This document shows, in pieces, positions 1-10,763 of a stretch of DNA of 64,000 bases (its first letter is position 1; each line of letters opens with the position of its first letter). A program made the translations under genes and the position numbers. The notes under the pieces are model-generated. The model searched no databases, had not been told where the DNA came from, and saw only the letters and a list, made by a program, of their open reading frames with translations. The stretch lies in NCBI GenBank assembly GCA_964017235.1, contig OZ024934.1, forward strand, positions 88,440,706 to 88,504,705, given 5' to 3'. This DNA comes from Sabellastarte sp. h YS-2021. Its lineage: Eukaryota > Annelida > Polychaeta > Sabellida > Sabellidae.

Positions 1-1368
1 TGTTTGGTTGGATTGTGGTAGTTGCTTATTACAGTCGGTGACCTTGTCAAGTGGGGTCTGAACCGGAAGGGAAGAGTGTAACCCTCCCTCAGTATGTTTA
101 CCACTTTTGGACTTGAACCCAGGGCTTCCCATTTCTCCCAACACTGGTTTAACCTCGCCCCTACAGGAGGATCTAAAACAGCATGTTGGGCATTTTTCAG
201 CATGCATCCCATACCATCTAGAAGGTCTAGGGGTTTTGATGAACTGATCCTTGAGGAGGCCAGTGTTGTCAGTGTTTCTGGTGGGGTAGCCTTCCTTGAT
301 TGTGAGGTTAAGACTGGACATCTTCCTGCACAACCAGTCGTCCACAGGAAGTTTCACACTGACCTTACCGGTTGGCTGGACACGGGTACCTGCAAAGGGG
401 TTGTCGTCTGCAGTAGAGGACACAGTTTCGAACTCAGGAAGCCTGTGCCAGTTCATGAAACTTCTCACACCCCTCATGGTTTCCCTGTAGTTAGCCTCCT
501 CAGTGGGTTCAGTCTCAGGGTCATCTCTGGAGGCATCCTTGTCTGCTGACCGGTCCCGGTGGATGTCACCATCCAGGGAACCGGTTTCACTGCACTGGTC
601 AGCTTCACTGTCAGAGGCTGCACTCAGATCTACTTCACCGGTGGGCTGAACCTCTGGGAACGAACCGGGGGCCTGAACAGGCTGGGTTGCTATCCCTGCA
701 CCGGGAGCCCCAAGGGGCTGGGTGGCAGTCTGCATCTCCTCTACAGCAATACCGGTAGCCTGGTCAAGGCAGGGACCGGATTTCTCCACTGGCAGACTGT
801 TCTCCACAGGTAGACTGCTGGTGGAGGCACCAGGGTCAAAAAAGGGCTTCTGAGAGGGAGTCACATCTGAAGCTGGCTTCACAACCAGTTGAACCGGCAC
901 TGTGAAGGTCTTGGCCAATAACATCGCCTCAAGTCTGGAAAACCTCTCTGCCCACTTGTCATCCAGTTGTTTAAGATCTTCAGTTGAAGGTCTACTGCTT
1001 GAAGATCTCTTCTTGCTGGCAGATGGCTTGGGAGACTCACTACGTTTCGTCTTCTTGGTAGGGGTCGACTGCACAGCCTTCACCTTCTCCACTTTACCCA
1101 GTACACTAACGTGTGCTGGGTCCACGAGAGTGGGGGTGGATGAGGTCGTAGAAGTGGTCGTCTTCTTCTCTTTTCTGTCCCTGTAGGTTGGTATAGCCAA
1201 CTGCAGGACCTGCTCAGGGGTAAACCCCTTACAGATAACACATTCCCTCTTCAGGACGCAGGGGTCGTCGCCTAGCCCTTTGTCCCTACAACGTGCACAC
1301 TTGGAGTGGGAGTCAAACCCAGCCATAGTGTGACCGCACGAACCTCTTCTTTGTCCTGGTGATGACAT
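1..1368 (-). CDS. DIRS gag-like ORF1, partial, fused to a pol-region frame by internal deletion
   Basis: Read from the ATG at 1368-1366 the frame is open to the window edge (456 codons, no stop). The N-terminus has a Cys/His motif: C11, H13, H21, C24, C27, C37, C43, C46, with spacing close to the gag of element C. A Lys/Ser-rich region, an acidic segment and a conserved block (LPVDDWLCRKMSSLNLT) follow. Past about position 205 the homologous gag region of C is absent, and the frame runs into pol sequence in the non-RT frame; the RT frame of the same bases, read from about position 170, gives PVGARL and GYTLPFRFRPHLTRSP. The product is presumably a nucleic-acid-binding Gag; function is inferred from position in DIRS elements. 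Confidence 0.75.
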   Translation of the reverse strand, partial: MSSPGQRRGSCGHTMAGFDSHSKCARCRDKGLGDDPCVLKRECVICKGFTPEQVLQLAIPTYRDRKEKKTTTSTTSSTPTLVDPAHVSVLGKVEKVKAVQSTPTKKTKRSESPKPSASKKRSSSSRPSTEDLKQLDDKWAERFSRLEAMLLAKTFTVPVQLVVKPASDVTPSQKPFFDPGASTSSLPVENSLPVEKSGPCLDQATGIAVEEMQTATQPLGAPGAGIATQPVQAPGSFPEVQPTGEVDLSAASDSEADQCSETGSLDGDIHRDRSADKDASRDDPETEPTEEANYRETMRGVRSFMNWHRLPEFETVSSTADDNPFAGTRVQPTGKVSVKLPVDDWLCRKMSSLNLTIKEGYPTRNTDNTGLLKDQFIKTPRPSRWYGMHAEKCPTCCFRSSCRGEVKPVLGEMGSPGFKSKSGKHTEGGLHSSLPVQTPLDKVTDCNKQLPQSNQT

Positions 1369-1486
1369 ACTTGTAGATAAAACTACTTCTAAACTACTTC
1401 AAAGATGAAATAAAGCGGTTGAGTTCGGTATAAAACCAAAATTTCCTTGTCGTTGAAAACACGTCTTCACTCTCCACGCGCCAAAC

Positions 1487-1682
1487 AAAAAAGATGCTAT
1501 GACGTCACGATGTCTAGACAGGAAGAGGAAGTACGATGCGCCACCTGGCGAATGCACTCTCCTAGCCGGTCCTGCCGGTATTCTATACGGGACATCTTTT
1601 TCTGGCGTTTGGCGGGACCAGTCGCGCCGACCGGTAAAGCAATTGTCCATTGGATAGGATGTATTAACGCAATAAAATATAA
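1487..1682 (-). repeat. 5' inverted terminal repeat of DIRS element A
   Basis: Contains the same blocks as the ends of element C: AAAGATGCTATGACGTCA, TGTCTAGACAGG, GCCACCTGGCGA, and the outer end CAATTGTCCATTGGATAGG followed by TATTAACGCAATAAAA. The partner repeat is outside the window. Confidence 0.8.
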
Positions 1683-1687
1683 CTGAT

Positions 1688-2926
1688 TTGAATCACCAAA
1701 TTCCAAGTATTTATTGGATATCTTTCATTCATAAACAGCCTCAAAGATTAGCAGAAGAGTGCAGAATTGAAACAAACAACATAATTAAAATTCTGAACAC
1801 TTTACTTCAATCTGGAGGAAGTATCTCCAGCGTTAACAACATAGACCAAACTCCATTAGATATATGTTTTGAAACTGCAAATTATGCTGCTTTTAATGTT
1901 ATACTGTCCAAGATGCAGGCCAGACGTGTAAATCCTATGTGGGCTTGTGGCCAATTGAAGCCATCAACAAGAGGAATGTTTTGGGCGACACAGCACTCCT
2001 GGTGACATGTGGTTGCAATCCTTTCACTGAGTTTGCCAGGTTCTTACTTAGCACTGGACCAGACAAAATCATGAGAGATGCATCAAATAAGAAAGCCACA
2101 GAGGTGGCAGTAGAGTGCAAAAACTATCCAATGCTAATGGTATTGTTACAACATGGAGAAGATATAAATGAAATCCTAAAAACGGTTGCCATTACATACA
2201 TAAAGCAGTGGAGTCCAGTAATATGACACTTCTAAGATTTCTCCTTGCCAGAGGTGCCAATGCAAACACTCACACCAAAAATAGAGCAGCTTCAATGCCC
2301 CTTAACTTAGCTTTTTACAATGGATCTTTTAAAACGGTACAGATATTATTGGAAGCTGGTGCTGACCCAAATACACAAGACTTTCATGTCAATACACCAC
2401 TGCATGAAATAGCATTCTGTAAGACACTGTCAAAATCATGTCTTTATTACTACAATATGGAGCCAAAATCAACTATTTTAATTGCAAACAGACACGGCCT
2501 GCTGAGATCTTTGTGAACTATTTTCTGAGAAAAATCAAAGCAGGGTACTTCATAGAAGAAGAAAGATGTAAAAGTATTATGAAGATGTTGATTTCTGCTG
2601 GATGTTGTTTCATTAGAATTGAAACACTTACAAATGTTACACAAAGCCGTATGTCATTTCTATGTATTAAAGAAGACAGATCACTGTGCAAAATAATGAG
2701 GCTTGTACTTCCAATGAGTGTAATTCTACAGTATATCAGTACTGATATCCTAGCCAAGCATGAAATTGATACTTCAATAACAAGTTTGCAGAAACTCTGT
2801 GGGCCCACTATTCGGATGTGCTTACATCCAAATGCATGGGTAGCAGTGAGTGAATTACCAGTTCCAAAACTTATTCAAGACTTCATCATTTGTAGATATG
2901 GTACACGAGATGAGGAGTTATATTGA
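1688..2926 (+). pseudogene. Ankyrin-repeat/SOCS-box (ASB-like) coding remnant with three frameshifts
   Basis: Four overlapping open stretches in frames 2, 1, 3 and 2 together read as one ankyrin-repeat protein ending in a SOCS box. Ankyrin-like pieces include QTPLDICFETANYAAF, TLLRFLLARGANANTHT, VQILLEAGADPNTQ and SLLLQYGAKINYFN. The C-terminus has LQKLCGPTIRMCL and LPVPKLIQDFI, the usual SOCS-box pattern for recruiting elongin B/C and cullin 5. Frame changes fall near 1935-1945, 2195-2210 and 2425-2440, and each is a -1 shift. The stop is TGA at 2924-2926. The 5' end abuts DIRS element A. No in-frame stop lies inside the pieces, so either a young pseudogene or a gene with assembly indels is possible. 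No introns were seen. Confidence 0.75.
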
Positions 2927-3123
2927 GAAGAAAATATCATCTGTCATTCTGTCATATTGGTACAAGATTTGATGGATTTAGGTATACCTTAGTTGTCAAC
3001 ACACTGTATAGGTGATGTTATGACAGGTAGTTTGGTGGGGGCGGATGTGTGGAGAAAAGCAGTACCCACTAATTGGTCAAGATTCTGTACTGCAAAACCC
3101 CTTAGGCATCATCCCAGAACCAC

Positions 3124-3316
3124 TAAATTGAAAATTTTAATTACGTAAATGTAGCTTTTATAAGCTACAAGCTTACCATGTGGCACTTAATGCTGTTCTC
3201 GGATGGCCACAAGGCATCATGGCCAACGTCTAAGAAAAATAGACATTTATAGTTGGCCGTAGCCTCAAGTTGTCATCACGTGATAACCCCCAACCTTTCG
3301 TCCTACTTTCTGGTTG
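3124..3316 (-). repeat. 3' inverted terminal repeat of B1 with outer extension
   Basis: 3172-3316 is the reverse complement of the 5' repeat at 10595-10741. The outer 48 bases (3124-3171) include a small palindrome, GTAGCTTTTATAAGCTAC, and occur again in reverse complement in the internal complementary region. Confidence 0.8.
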
Positions 3317-3375
3317 AAATTTTTTTAACCTACCCCTCAGCTGTAAACAGCGGGGAGGCAGGGTGGGACTCTTCT

Positions 3376-3480
3376 AAGTCCCGCATGGTAAGCTTGTAGC
3401 TTATAAAAGCTACATTTACGTAATTAAAATTTTCAATTTTATTGCGCTACAATAGCTTACCATGTGGGACTTAATGCTGA
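3376..3480 (-). repeat. Internal complementary region of DIRS element B1
   Basis: The left half is the reverse complement of the element's 3' outer end (3124-3190). The right half (GCGCTACAATAGCTTACCAT and following) is the reverse complement of the 5' outer end near 10720-10760. In Dictyostelium DIRS-1 such a region is thought to template joining of the two ends into a circle. Confidence 0.8.
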
Positions 3481-3724
3481 ATCCAACCGCCTGGTGGCAG
3501 GGTTACAGCTGAGACTGGAAGATATGTCAATTTTTCTTAGATTTTGAAGTAATAGATTACAATGAATGTTTAGAAATACCAGTCTGAGTCCCGTTTACAG
3601 TGCCCCGATCCCGAAGACCGGGCCTGTAAAGAGCCAAAAACCTGAATAGAATGAATGACAGTGCTAAAAACTGTCAAGATGTTTTGATTGTAGGACAGAA
3701 GTGCAGCAGTGCTCACTTAGAGGT

Positions 3725-6542
3725 TTAAAGGCCCTTAGAGGCCGCAAAGGCCCTAATGTCATGCGCTTTAACGTGGACCAAGTCCAAGGCTTGTTGGTCT
3801 GCTTGTTTATAACAAAGTAGAATGGTTTGTTTCAACCAAGAGGAGAGAGTAGCGGGTCTGAGGTATGTCCTGTCTTGAAGGAGATGAAAAGATGGGATCG
3901 AGACCCTCTCAGGTCTTTGGTTCGATCCAGATAGTACCTCAGGGCCCCCACTGGACACAGGGTCCTGTCTTCTTTGAATTGTCTATCTACAATGGTAGTC
4001 AAAGCAGGAATAGTCACCGGAGACACACTTTGAGAACATTCTCTTGCTAGTTGGTTTTTGGCTATAAAGTCTGAAGAAGGGAACAAGGCAACCTTTTCCC
4101 ATTGGCCTAGATTAGATACTTTGTTTGCAACCCAGGCATGGATTTCGCTGCGGCGCTTGCCGGAGGCCAAAACTAGCAAGAAGGCAGTTTTGAGAGTAAG
4201 ATGTTTGAGGTCTGTGTCTTTCATAGGCTCGAAGGGTGCTTTTGTGAGCTCATTAAGAACAACAGAAAGGTTCCACTTAGGAAGATTCCTGGAACTTTTG
4301 GGACGATCCCTGTGAAAGCTGGAGAGTAACCTGTGAAGGTCTGAACTTTGTGCAATATGGTGGCCTGCTGGGCCCAAAGTGTCAACAATGGCCGTCCTGT
4401 AACCATCGATGGTCGCCTGTTTAGATCTTGGTACAGGTACATGAAAAAATCTGAGATATGTTTCACAGATGGAGTGGAGAAATCCACCAAATTTTCTCTG
4501 CACCATTTCTCAAATAGGGCCCACTTTGACTTGTAGATGGTCCTTGTTGATGACCTCTGAGGTGCAGCAATTCTCTCTGCCACCTCCACAGAGAAGCCTT
4601 GTTCTTGGGAGCTGTCCACTCCTAGACACCAGGCGTGGAGGTTGAGATGTTGTGGATTGCTGTGGAACACATAATTGTGGGATTGTTTGAGAAGAGTTGT
4701 TGACACCGGGAGTTGCAGTGGGATCTCTGTTGAGAGCTGCACTAGGTCCCAAAACCAGGGCATCCCTGGCCAGCCTGGGGCTATTACTGTGATCAGACAA
4801 TGGCATTGCCTGATGTTTTGGATCACCCTGTGAAGGAGAGCCGTCGAAGGGTAAGCATAAGCAGTGAGACCCGTCCAGTTTATGTTCACAGCATCTATGT
4901 CCCAAGCATTTGGGTCTGGGATTGGAGACACGTACAGTGGAAGTTTGTGGTTCAGATGAGTGGCAAATAGATCTACATGAGGGGTGAACCACTTCTGACA
5001 GATCTGTTTGAACACCTGAGGGTGCAATGACCATTCTGTTGATTGAACTTGGTTCAACCTGGACAGAAGGTCAGCCATCACATTCAGACACCCTGGAATG
5101 TGTCTGGCTTTGAGTGTTATGTGATAACGATGGCACCATGTCATGATCTTCCACAGGAGCGCGCACATCTCCGCTGAGTGAGTTCCTCCTTGTTTGTTTA
5201 TGTAGGCTACCACTGTTGAGTTGTCTGTTGCAACTAACACTGTTTGGTTCTGACACTGGTCCTTGAAACTTCGAAGGGCCAGGGAGACCACCTTCAACTC
5301 TAGAACATTTATGTGTAGCCTTTTTTCCCCTTCTGACCACAGACCCTTTGTAGAGCATTGGTTTAAGTGAGCGCCCCAACCTTCGTTTGAGGCGTCTGTA
5401 AAGAGTTGGATGCTGTGGTCTTTGGGATGAAGGTCTGCACCTATCATCATGTTTGTGGGGTTCTGCCACCAGTCTAGGTGTGCAGAAATTGTTTCTGTCC
5501 AAGAAAGGAGGCTGTCCAGCGACTGAGGATATTTCCAGTGCTCTTTGAGGTGAAACTGAAAGGGCCTCATGTGAAGGTGTCCCTCCGGGACCATTTTCTC
5601 CGTTGAGGCAAGCAACCCAATTAGAGACATCAAACATCTTGCAGTCAAAACATGTTTTGACTTGAGACGCAGGATGAAATCCTGAAGTTTGAGCCATCTC
5701 TCTTGAGTGGGTTTTACAAGGGCTGAATCTAGATGGTATTCGTAGCCCACGAACGAAAACACCCGAGTAGGTTTCAGTTCTGATTTTTCCTGATTTATTA
5801 TCCAACCCAAAGACTGGGTTAGGTCTACCACTGCCTGAGTGTTCACTTGGGCTTCCTCCTGAGACTGGGACCTGATCAGCCAGTCGTCCAGGTATTGGTG
5901 AAGTCTGAGTCCTCTGGAGAGGGCCATTAGCTTCACTTCTTTTACAATCATCGTAAAGACCTGGGGAGCTGTGGCTAGTCCGAAAGGAAGGGAGGTGAAC
6001 TGGAACACCTGAGACTTGTGGCAAAACCTTAGGTATTTCCTTGAGTTTGGGTGGATGGGGATGTGAAGTTAAGCGTCCGATAGGTCTATTGACGATACCC
6101 ATTCCCCTGGAATTAGGGAGGTCCTGATGGACTCTGGAGTTTCCATTTTGAACTTTTCTACATGTAGAAAAGTGTTGAGTCTTCTTAAGTCTATTACTGG
6201 CCTCCACCTTTGGCGAGACTTGGGGACAAGAAACAGGCGACTGTAAAACATGAGAGATTTTACATTTTCCACCCTTTCAATTGCGTTCTTTGACAGAAAA
6301 GACTGGATACAATCAGACAGAGCTTGGTCTTTTTGAAGGGCCTTGTATTCTGATAGAATCAGAGGAAATCTGACCAAGCTGGGTTTTGAGAGGAATGACA
6401 GTACATGGCCATTGGTGATAATGTTTAACACGTTTGATGAACATTTGTTTGATTGCCAGTCTCTCCTGAAAGAACGGAGGCGACCTCCCACTGGTGGACT
6501 GAGGGAGGCTTTGAAGGAGTCATTGGGGGGAGGGGTTCCCAC
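3725..6542 (-). pseudogene. B1 pol remnant: RT, RNase H, methyltransferase-like region and truncated tyrosine recombinase
   Basis: Homologous to the 1113-codon frame of B2. RT motifs include LPFGLATAP and YLDD; RNase H motifs are FTDAS, VLELK, VATDNS and NVMADLLSR; a tyrosine-recombinase core follows ([20 protein letters not shown]). Lesions relative to B2: TAA replaces a Tyr codon after IDLSDA near 6070; one extra base near 4605 joins the RT frame to the recombinase N-terminus; a 7-nt deletion near 4412; another 7-nt deletion near 3861; and a deletion of about 430 bp removing everything after HDIRAFAASK, including the HW and catalytic Tyr. No active recombinase can be made from this copy. 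Confidence 0.85.
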
Positions 6543-8369
6543 GCCCTCGTCCCTTATTGTGGGGTTGAAACGACCCTTGGAGCCTCTGAAGTTTGGTTTC
6601 CCCCTTCCTGAGGAAAACTATTGGTTACTGCTTTGTGAGGAATTGCCCCCATAGGGGCGTTTCCTGTAGGAGCCTCTTTTCTTGTTGTGGGGACCACGAA
6701 AGGGCTTATTTTGATAGGGTGCGAAACCCTGAGAGTCTTTAGAGGTGCCTTTTTTGAGGAGGAAGTCCTCTCCCTCCTTCACAAGTTGAGACTGGAACAA
6801 GGAAGAATGCCAAAAGGGAGAGTTCCTGAGTTCCTGGCGTCTCGTTTCCCCTAGATGTGGATGCAGAAGGGTCATTTCGGCTTCGTGCCTGAGCAAGCCG
6901 GTGTTACCCATGGAATATAGCTCCCTCTGGAGTATATGGGCCAAGGATTTGCTAAGGCATGTGAGAGCTCTGTGTTGAATAAGAATAGTCTTATTCCATA
7001 GATCTAGGTATTCGCAGGCTTCTTGGTAACCACGTTTGGCTGCTTTCTCAGGATTGGCACCTTTCTGAATCTGAGATTTGACCTTCTTGAAGGTTGACTT
7101 CAGACTATGTTGGCACTTCATAAGAGTGACATTGCAAGAAGATGAAGTTTTGGCAAAGGCAGCAGTGTAGTTAAGAGTGGATATGTTTTGCCTAGCTTGG
7201 TGTTCCAACTCCTTAAGAATTGGTAGGGGAACCTTGCCCTATAGGGGCCGCAGAGGGTTTTGGAGTAATACAGATTTTTGAAAAATCTGTATTCAACTCC
7301 TGTATTTTCTCCTCACAACAGGGCTGTCCCACCTTGTACCACTTTGTAGTGGAAGGAGGAGGTTTAATATATTTACCTTCAGGTAAATTAGCGGCCTTGA
7401 AGTCATGCTCAAACTTATCAAAGGCATCTTTGATAACAGAGCTAAGGGGGAGCATGGAAGAAGGACCTCTTGGTCTTAGCTCTTGACGGCCTTTTTCATC
7501 ATCTAGGCCCATTACTGAAGTAGATGACCTAGGCAAAGACTCCCTGGGGTCAGGGAGGGAAAGAATGCGCCTAAAAGTGTCCACCTCTTCAGCATACTGG
7601 GAGGGAATGTCAGCCAGGGCTACTTCCCTATAATAAGGGGGGTCTGGATCATGTTGAGGTAGGTCTTGATCAGAGTTAGCCCCAGGGGACTGAGCCCCAG
7701 AGGGCTTAGAAGACCTGTGTTTAGCCACAGAGGGTTGTTCTTCCTCTGAGGAAGATGATACATATCTGGACCTAGATTTATATTTACTCTTGTCAGCATG
7801 TTTTTTAGATCTGGAAGATGACATCCGAGGTTGGTCGGATTCATCAGAGTATTGGTCCGAGGCAGATCTTGAACCAACATCATGCTTCCAATGAGTGTGA
7901 GAGTGTCTTTTAGACCTATCCGAGACCTTCTTAGAAGGTTCCTCAGATTCATTAGAGTTCTGATCCGAGACATTCTGATGATCAGATCCGAGACCAGAAG
8001 GAAGTGCTGGACCAAAATCCACATCCATATCCTCGGTTTGAGTGTTAGGGGTGGGTCTTGGCGGAGGTAGGTCCAGGTTAACACCACTAGTATTAGGCCT
8101 AGAAGCTGAGGCCGAGGTCTGAACTACCTCTGCCTGTTTTTTATTTGATAATTTGTCTCAGAGAGACTGGAATGCTTCTAACATGGAGGCCTGGAACGAA
8201 CCCATTTGCTGCTGCAAATGCAAGTTAAGTGTGTTACCCAGGGATTTTTTTTAATTAGATTCAATTTTCTGCTGTAAGGCAGTACCTGGGGTGGGTGGGA
8301 CAGTCTTTGCTGGTGTTTTGAGTGACATTGAACTGGAGGGTAGGGGCTGTGGACGTGGGGGAGAGGTAA

Positions 8370-10052
8370 ACTAGACCTAGCGCATCGGATAACCGATGCA
8401 AATTGTATCCACCGTAAAGACAATGCACCAAAACCTCTAGGACCAATAATAAGAGAGTTATAAGCACTTTTAAGTTTGGCTATCCTCATTTGACCTTGAA
8501 GGAGGGGCCCAAGGTCAAATCTGACCACACCAGAAGATTCCCAGCGCATGATTTCCTATAGGTTGGTTTTTCATCCCAAACATCTAGGACCAATAATAAG
8601 CGAATTATAAGCACTTTTTAGTTTGGCTGTCCTCATTTGACCTTGACCGTGGGGCCCAAGGTCAAATCCAACCACACCAGAAGATTCCCAGCCCATGATT
8701 TCCAATGTGTTGGTTTACCATCCCAAACCTCTAGGACCAATAATAAGCGAGTTATAAGCACTTTTAAGTTTGGCTATCTTCATTTGACCTTGAAGGAGGG
8801 GCCCAAGGTCAAATCCGACCACACCAGAAGATTCCCAGCACATGATTTTCTATATGCTGGTTTACCATGACAAACCTCTAGGACCAATAATAAGCGAGTT
8901 ATAAGCACTTTTAAGTTTGGCTGCCCTCATTTGACCTTGAAGGAGGGGCCCAAGGTCAAATCCGACCACACCAGAAGATTCCCAGCAGATGATTTCCTAT
9001 ATGTTGGTTTACCATCCCAAACCTCTAGGACCAATAATAAGCGAGTTACAGGCACTTTTACCTTTGGCTATCCCGGTTTGACCTTGAAGGAGGGTCCCAA
9101 GGTCAAATCCGATCATGCCAGAAGATTCCCAGCCCATGATTTCCTATAGGTTGGTTTACCATCCCAAACCTCTAGGACCAATAATAAGCGAGTTATGGGC
9201 ACTTTTACCTTTGGCTATCCTCATTTGACCTTGAAGGAGGGGCCCAAGGTCAAATCCGACCACACCAGAAGATTCCCAGCCCATGATTTCCTAATTGTTC
9301 GTTTACCATCCCAAACCTCTAGGACCAATAATAAGCGAGTTATAAGCACTTTTAAGTTTGGCTGTCATCGTTTGACCTTGAAGGAGGGGCCCAAGGTCAA
9401 ATCCGACCACTCCAGAAGATTCCCAGCCCATGATTTCCTATATGTTGGTTTACCATCCCAAACCTCTAGGATTGATAATAAGTGAGTTATAAGCACTTAT
9501 AAGTTTGGCTATCCTCGTTTGACCTTGAAGGAGGGGTCCAAGGTCAAATCTGACCACATCAGAAGATTCGCAGCACATGATTTCCTATAGGTTGGCTTCA
9601 CATTGCAAACCTCTAGGACCAATAGTAAGGGAGATATAGGCACTTTTAAAGTCCGCTATGTGGGTTACTTCGGCACTCCGTGGATGACCTTGAATTAGGA
9701 GCTTCAAGGTCAAATGTGTGCAAGGTTGTAGAGGACATGTATATGTGTCATACATATCACCTATGAAGAGATTCAACCTTCTACCTATGAGGAAGAGCCA
9801 GTAGAAAAATGTAGATTATTTTTAAAGAAATGCCCGTGGCGGCCATCTTGTTTTTCAGAATGAGGCTATTTTCCTTCCCAGAGAAGCTTACCCCCCAATG
9901 AAGATATCCTGCAAATTTGGTGAACCTAGCTGCTGTTGTTTTCCTCTTAGAACGTTAACGCCGAAAATCTCTCTACGCGCGGCGGCGACCCCTCTTGGCG
10001 GCGGCGTAGCGGATGCTAAACCAAAGTATCCACCGGAAGCATCCATACAATA
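8370..10052 (-). mobile_element. Helitron-like non-autonomous element nested in B1 gag, with 147-bp array
   Basis: This sequence has no counterpart in B2 and interrupts the gag frame. On the minus strand its end carries a perfect hairpin, GCATCGG-TTAT-CCGATGC (8382-8399), then G and CTAG (8377-8380), the form of a Helitron 3' end (hairpin then CTRR). Near both ends a block GTATCCACCG occurs next to TAGCGSAT-type sequence (8380-8430 and 10008-10045), resembling shared subterminal motifs. The expected 5' TC terminus was not evident, so the exact boundaries are approximate. No transposase or Rep/helicase frame is present. Confidence 0.55.
8430..9650. repeat. 147-bp tandem repeat array (eight full units plus partial ends)
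   Basis: The marker ACCAATAATAAG (or close variants) starts at 8442, 8589, 8736, 8883, 9030, 9177, 9324, 9471 and 9618: every spacing is exactly 147 bp. Each unit has an inverted repeat, TTTGACCTTG ... CAAGGTCAAA, around a GGAGGGGCCC centre. Because 147 is a multiple of three, short open frames run through the units; these are by-products, not genes. Confidence 0.95.
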
Positions 10053-10594
10053 AGTTGTCAGCAGCACTCTCAAGGTCTGCATTAGAACCAATAAATGATT
10101 CAACGTTGTCCCCTAATAGATCAAGTTCATCGTCCTTAGAACTAACAGTGTTGCCTTTTTGCTTTCTGATGTACCGTTTTATTTGTGCATTTTTTTGCAT
10201 CTGATCTGTAAAAGAAGCACAGATTGGACATGGAGTTTCAAAAGTGACACAGGGGTCGTCACCCTTACCAGATTCCCTGCAGGTAGGGCAGTAATTATGT
10301 ACATCAAATGGAAAGCAAAAGTGCCTGCATTTGTTAGCTCTCGGTTTGTCTTTATTCGTTTGCTGGGAAGACATTTTAAACGCAATAAAAATTACGTACT
10401 AAAAGCCTGAACCGAGGAAAACTCAAAACACGCAATATTAAGAAAAATACTTATCCTGTCAAAATGGAATTTTCACAGAATAATCTATGCTATATAATAC
10501 AAGAAATTTCCAAAAGTAAACCTCCAACAATACGTATGTACTGAGATATAAATGAAAAAAGCCTGTAAAATCCAGACACTACCAATTCGATGTG

Positions 10595-10763
10595 GCTAAT
10601 GAGAAAGTGGGACGAAAGGTCGGGGGTTATCACAGGACGACAACTTGAGGCTACGGCCAACTATAAATGTCTATTTTTCTTAGACGTTGGCCATGATGCC
10701 TTGTGGCCATCCGAGAACAGCATTAAGTCCCACATGGTAAGCTATTGTACCGCAATAAAATGT
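10595..10763 (-). repeat. 5' inverted terminal repeat of B1 with outer end
   Basis: 10595-10741 is the reverse complement of 3172-3316. The outer end (CTATTGTACCGCAATAAAAT) matches the internal complementary region at 3440-3470. Confidence 0.8.

Larger units (their letters stand above)
1..1684 (-). mobile_element. DIRS-like retrotransposon A, 5' part
   Basis: The 5' terminal part of a tyrosine-recombinase retrotransposon on the minus strand; the rest lies left of the window. Its gag start, inverted terminal repeat (about 1487-1682) and outer end near 1682 match element C at 49.4-55.6 kb, so A and C belong to one family. Compared with C, the last third of gag and the pol leader are missing: around 170-205 gag sequence joins directly to the region upstream of the reverse transcriptase. 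It abuts the ASB-like remnant at 1688 and may have inserted into it. Confidence 0.85.
6618..10374 (-). pseudogene. B1 gag remnant, split by a nested element
   Basis: The N-terminal piece begins at ATG 10374 and encodes the family Cys/His motif (CRHFCFPFDVHNYCPTC) to about 10052. The rest resumes near 8370 with FQASMLEAFQSL, a Ser/Arg-rich region, and the C-terminal block ending in Gly/Arg/Ser-rich sequence near 6620. Besides the insertion there is an in-frame TGA near 8158 and a frame change near 7210. B2 lacks about 47 residues that B1 has just before FQASML, so B1 may keep the more ancestral gag length there. The protein is presumed structural or nucleic-acid-binding. Confidence 0.75.
3124..10763 (-). 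mobile_element. DIRS-like retrotransposon B1, full-length outline, decayed and nested
   Basis: Complete outline of a DIRS element on the minus strand: 3' terminal repeat with outer extension (3124-3316), internal complementary region (3376-3480), recombinase remnant, RT/RNase H region, gag and 5' terminal repeat (10595-10741 plus outer end). It is the same family as B2 (11925-18121) but longer, because about 1.7 kb of another element with a 147-bp tandem array sits inside gag. Multiple frameshifts, a stop in the RT and a deletion of the recombinase C-terminus make it non-autonomous. Confidence 0.85.

Noticed and set aside
296..813. Plus-strand frames of 64-151 codons in element A
   Set aside because: They lie opposite a longer gag-like frame that matches element C; no domain recognised.
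8637..9485. Open frames of 72-96 codons with a repeated GPKVKSDHTRRFPAHDF peptide
   Set aside because: A direct consequence of a 147-bp (49-codon) tandem repeat; units differ without any sign of protein-level constraint.
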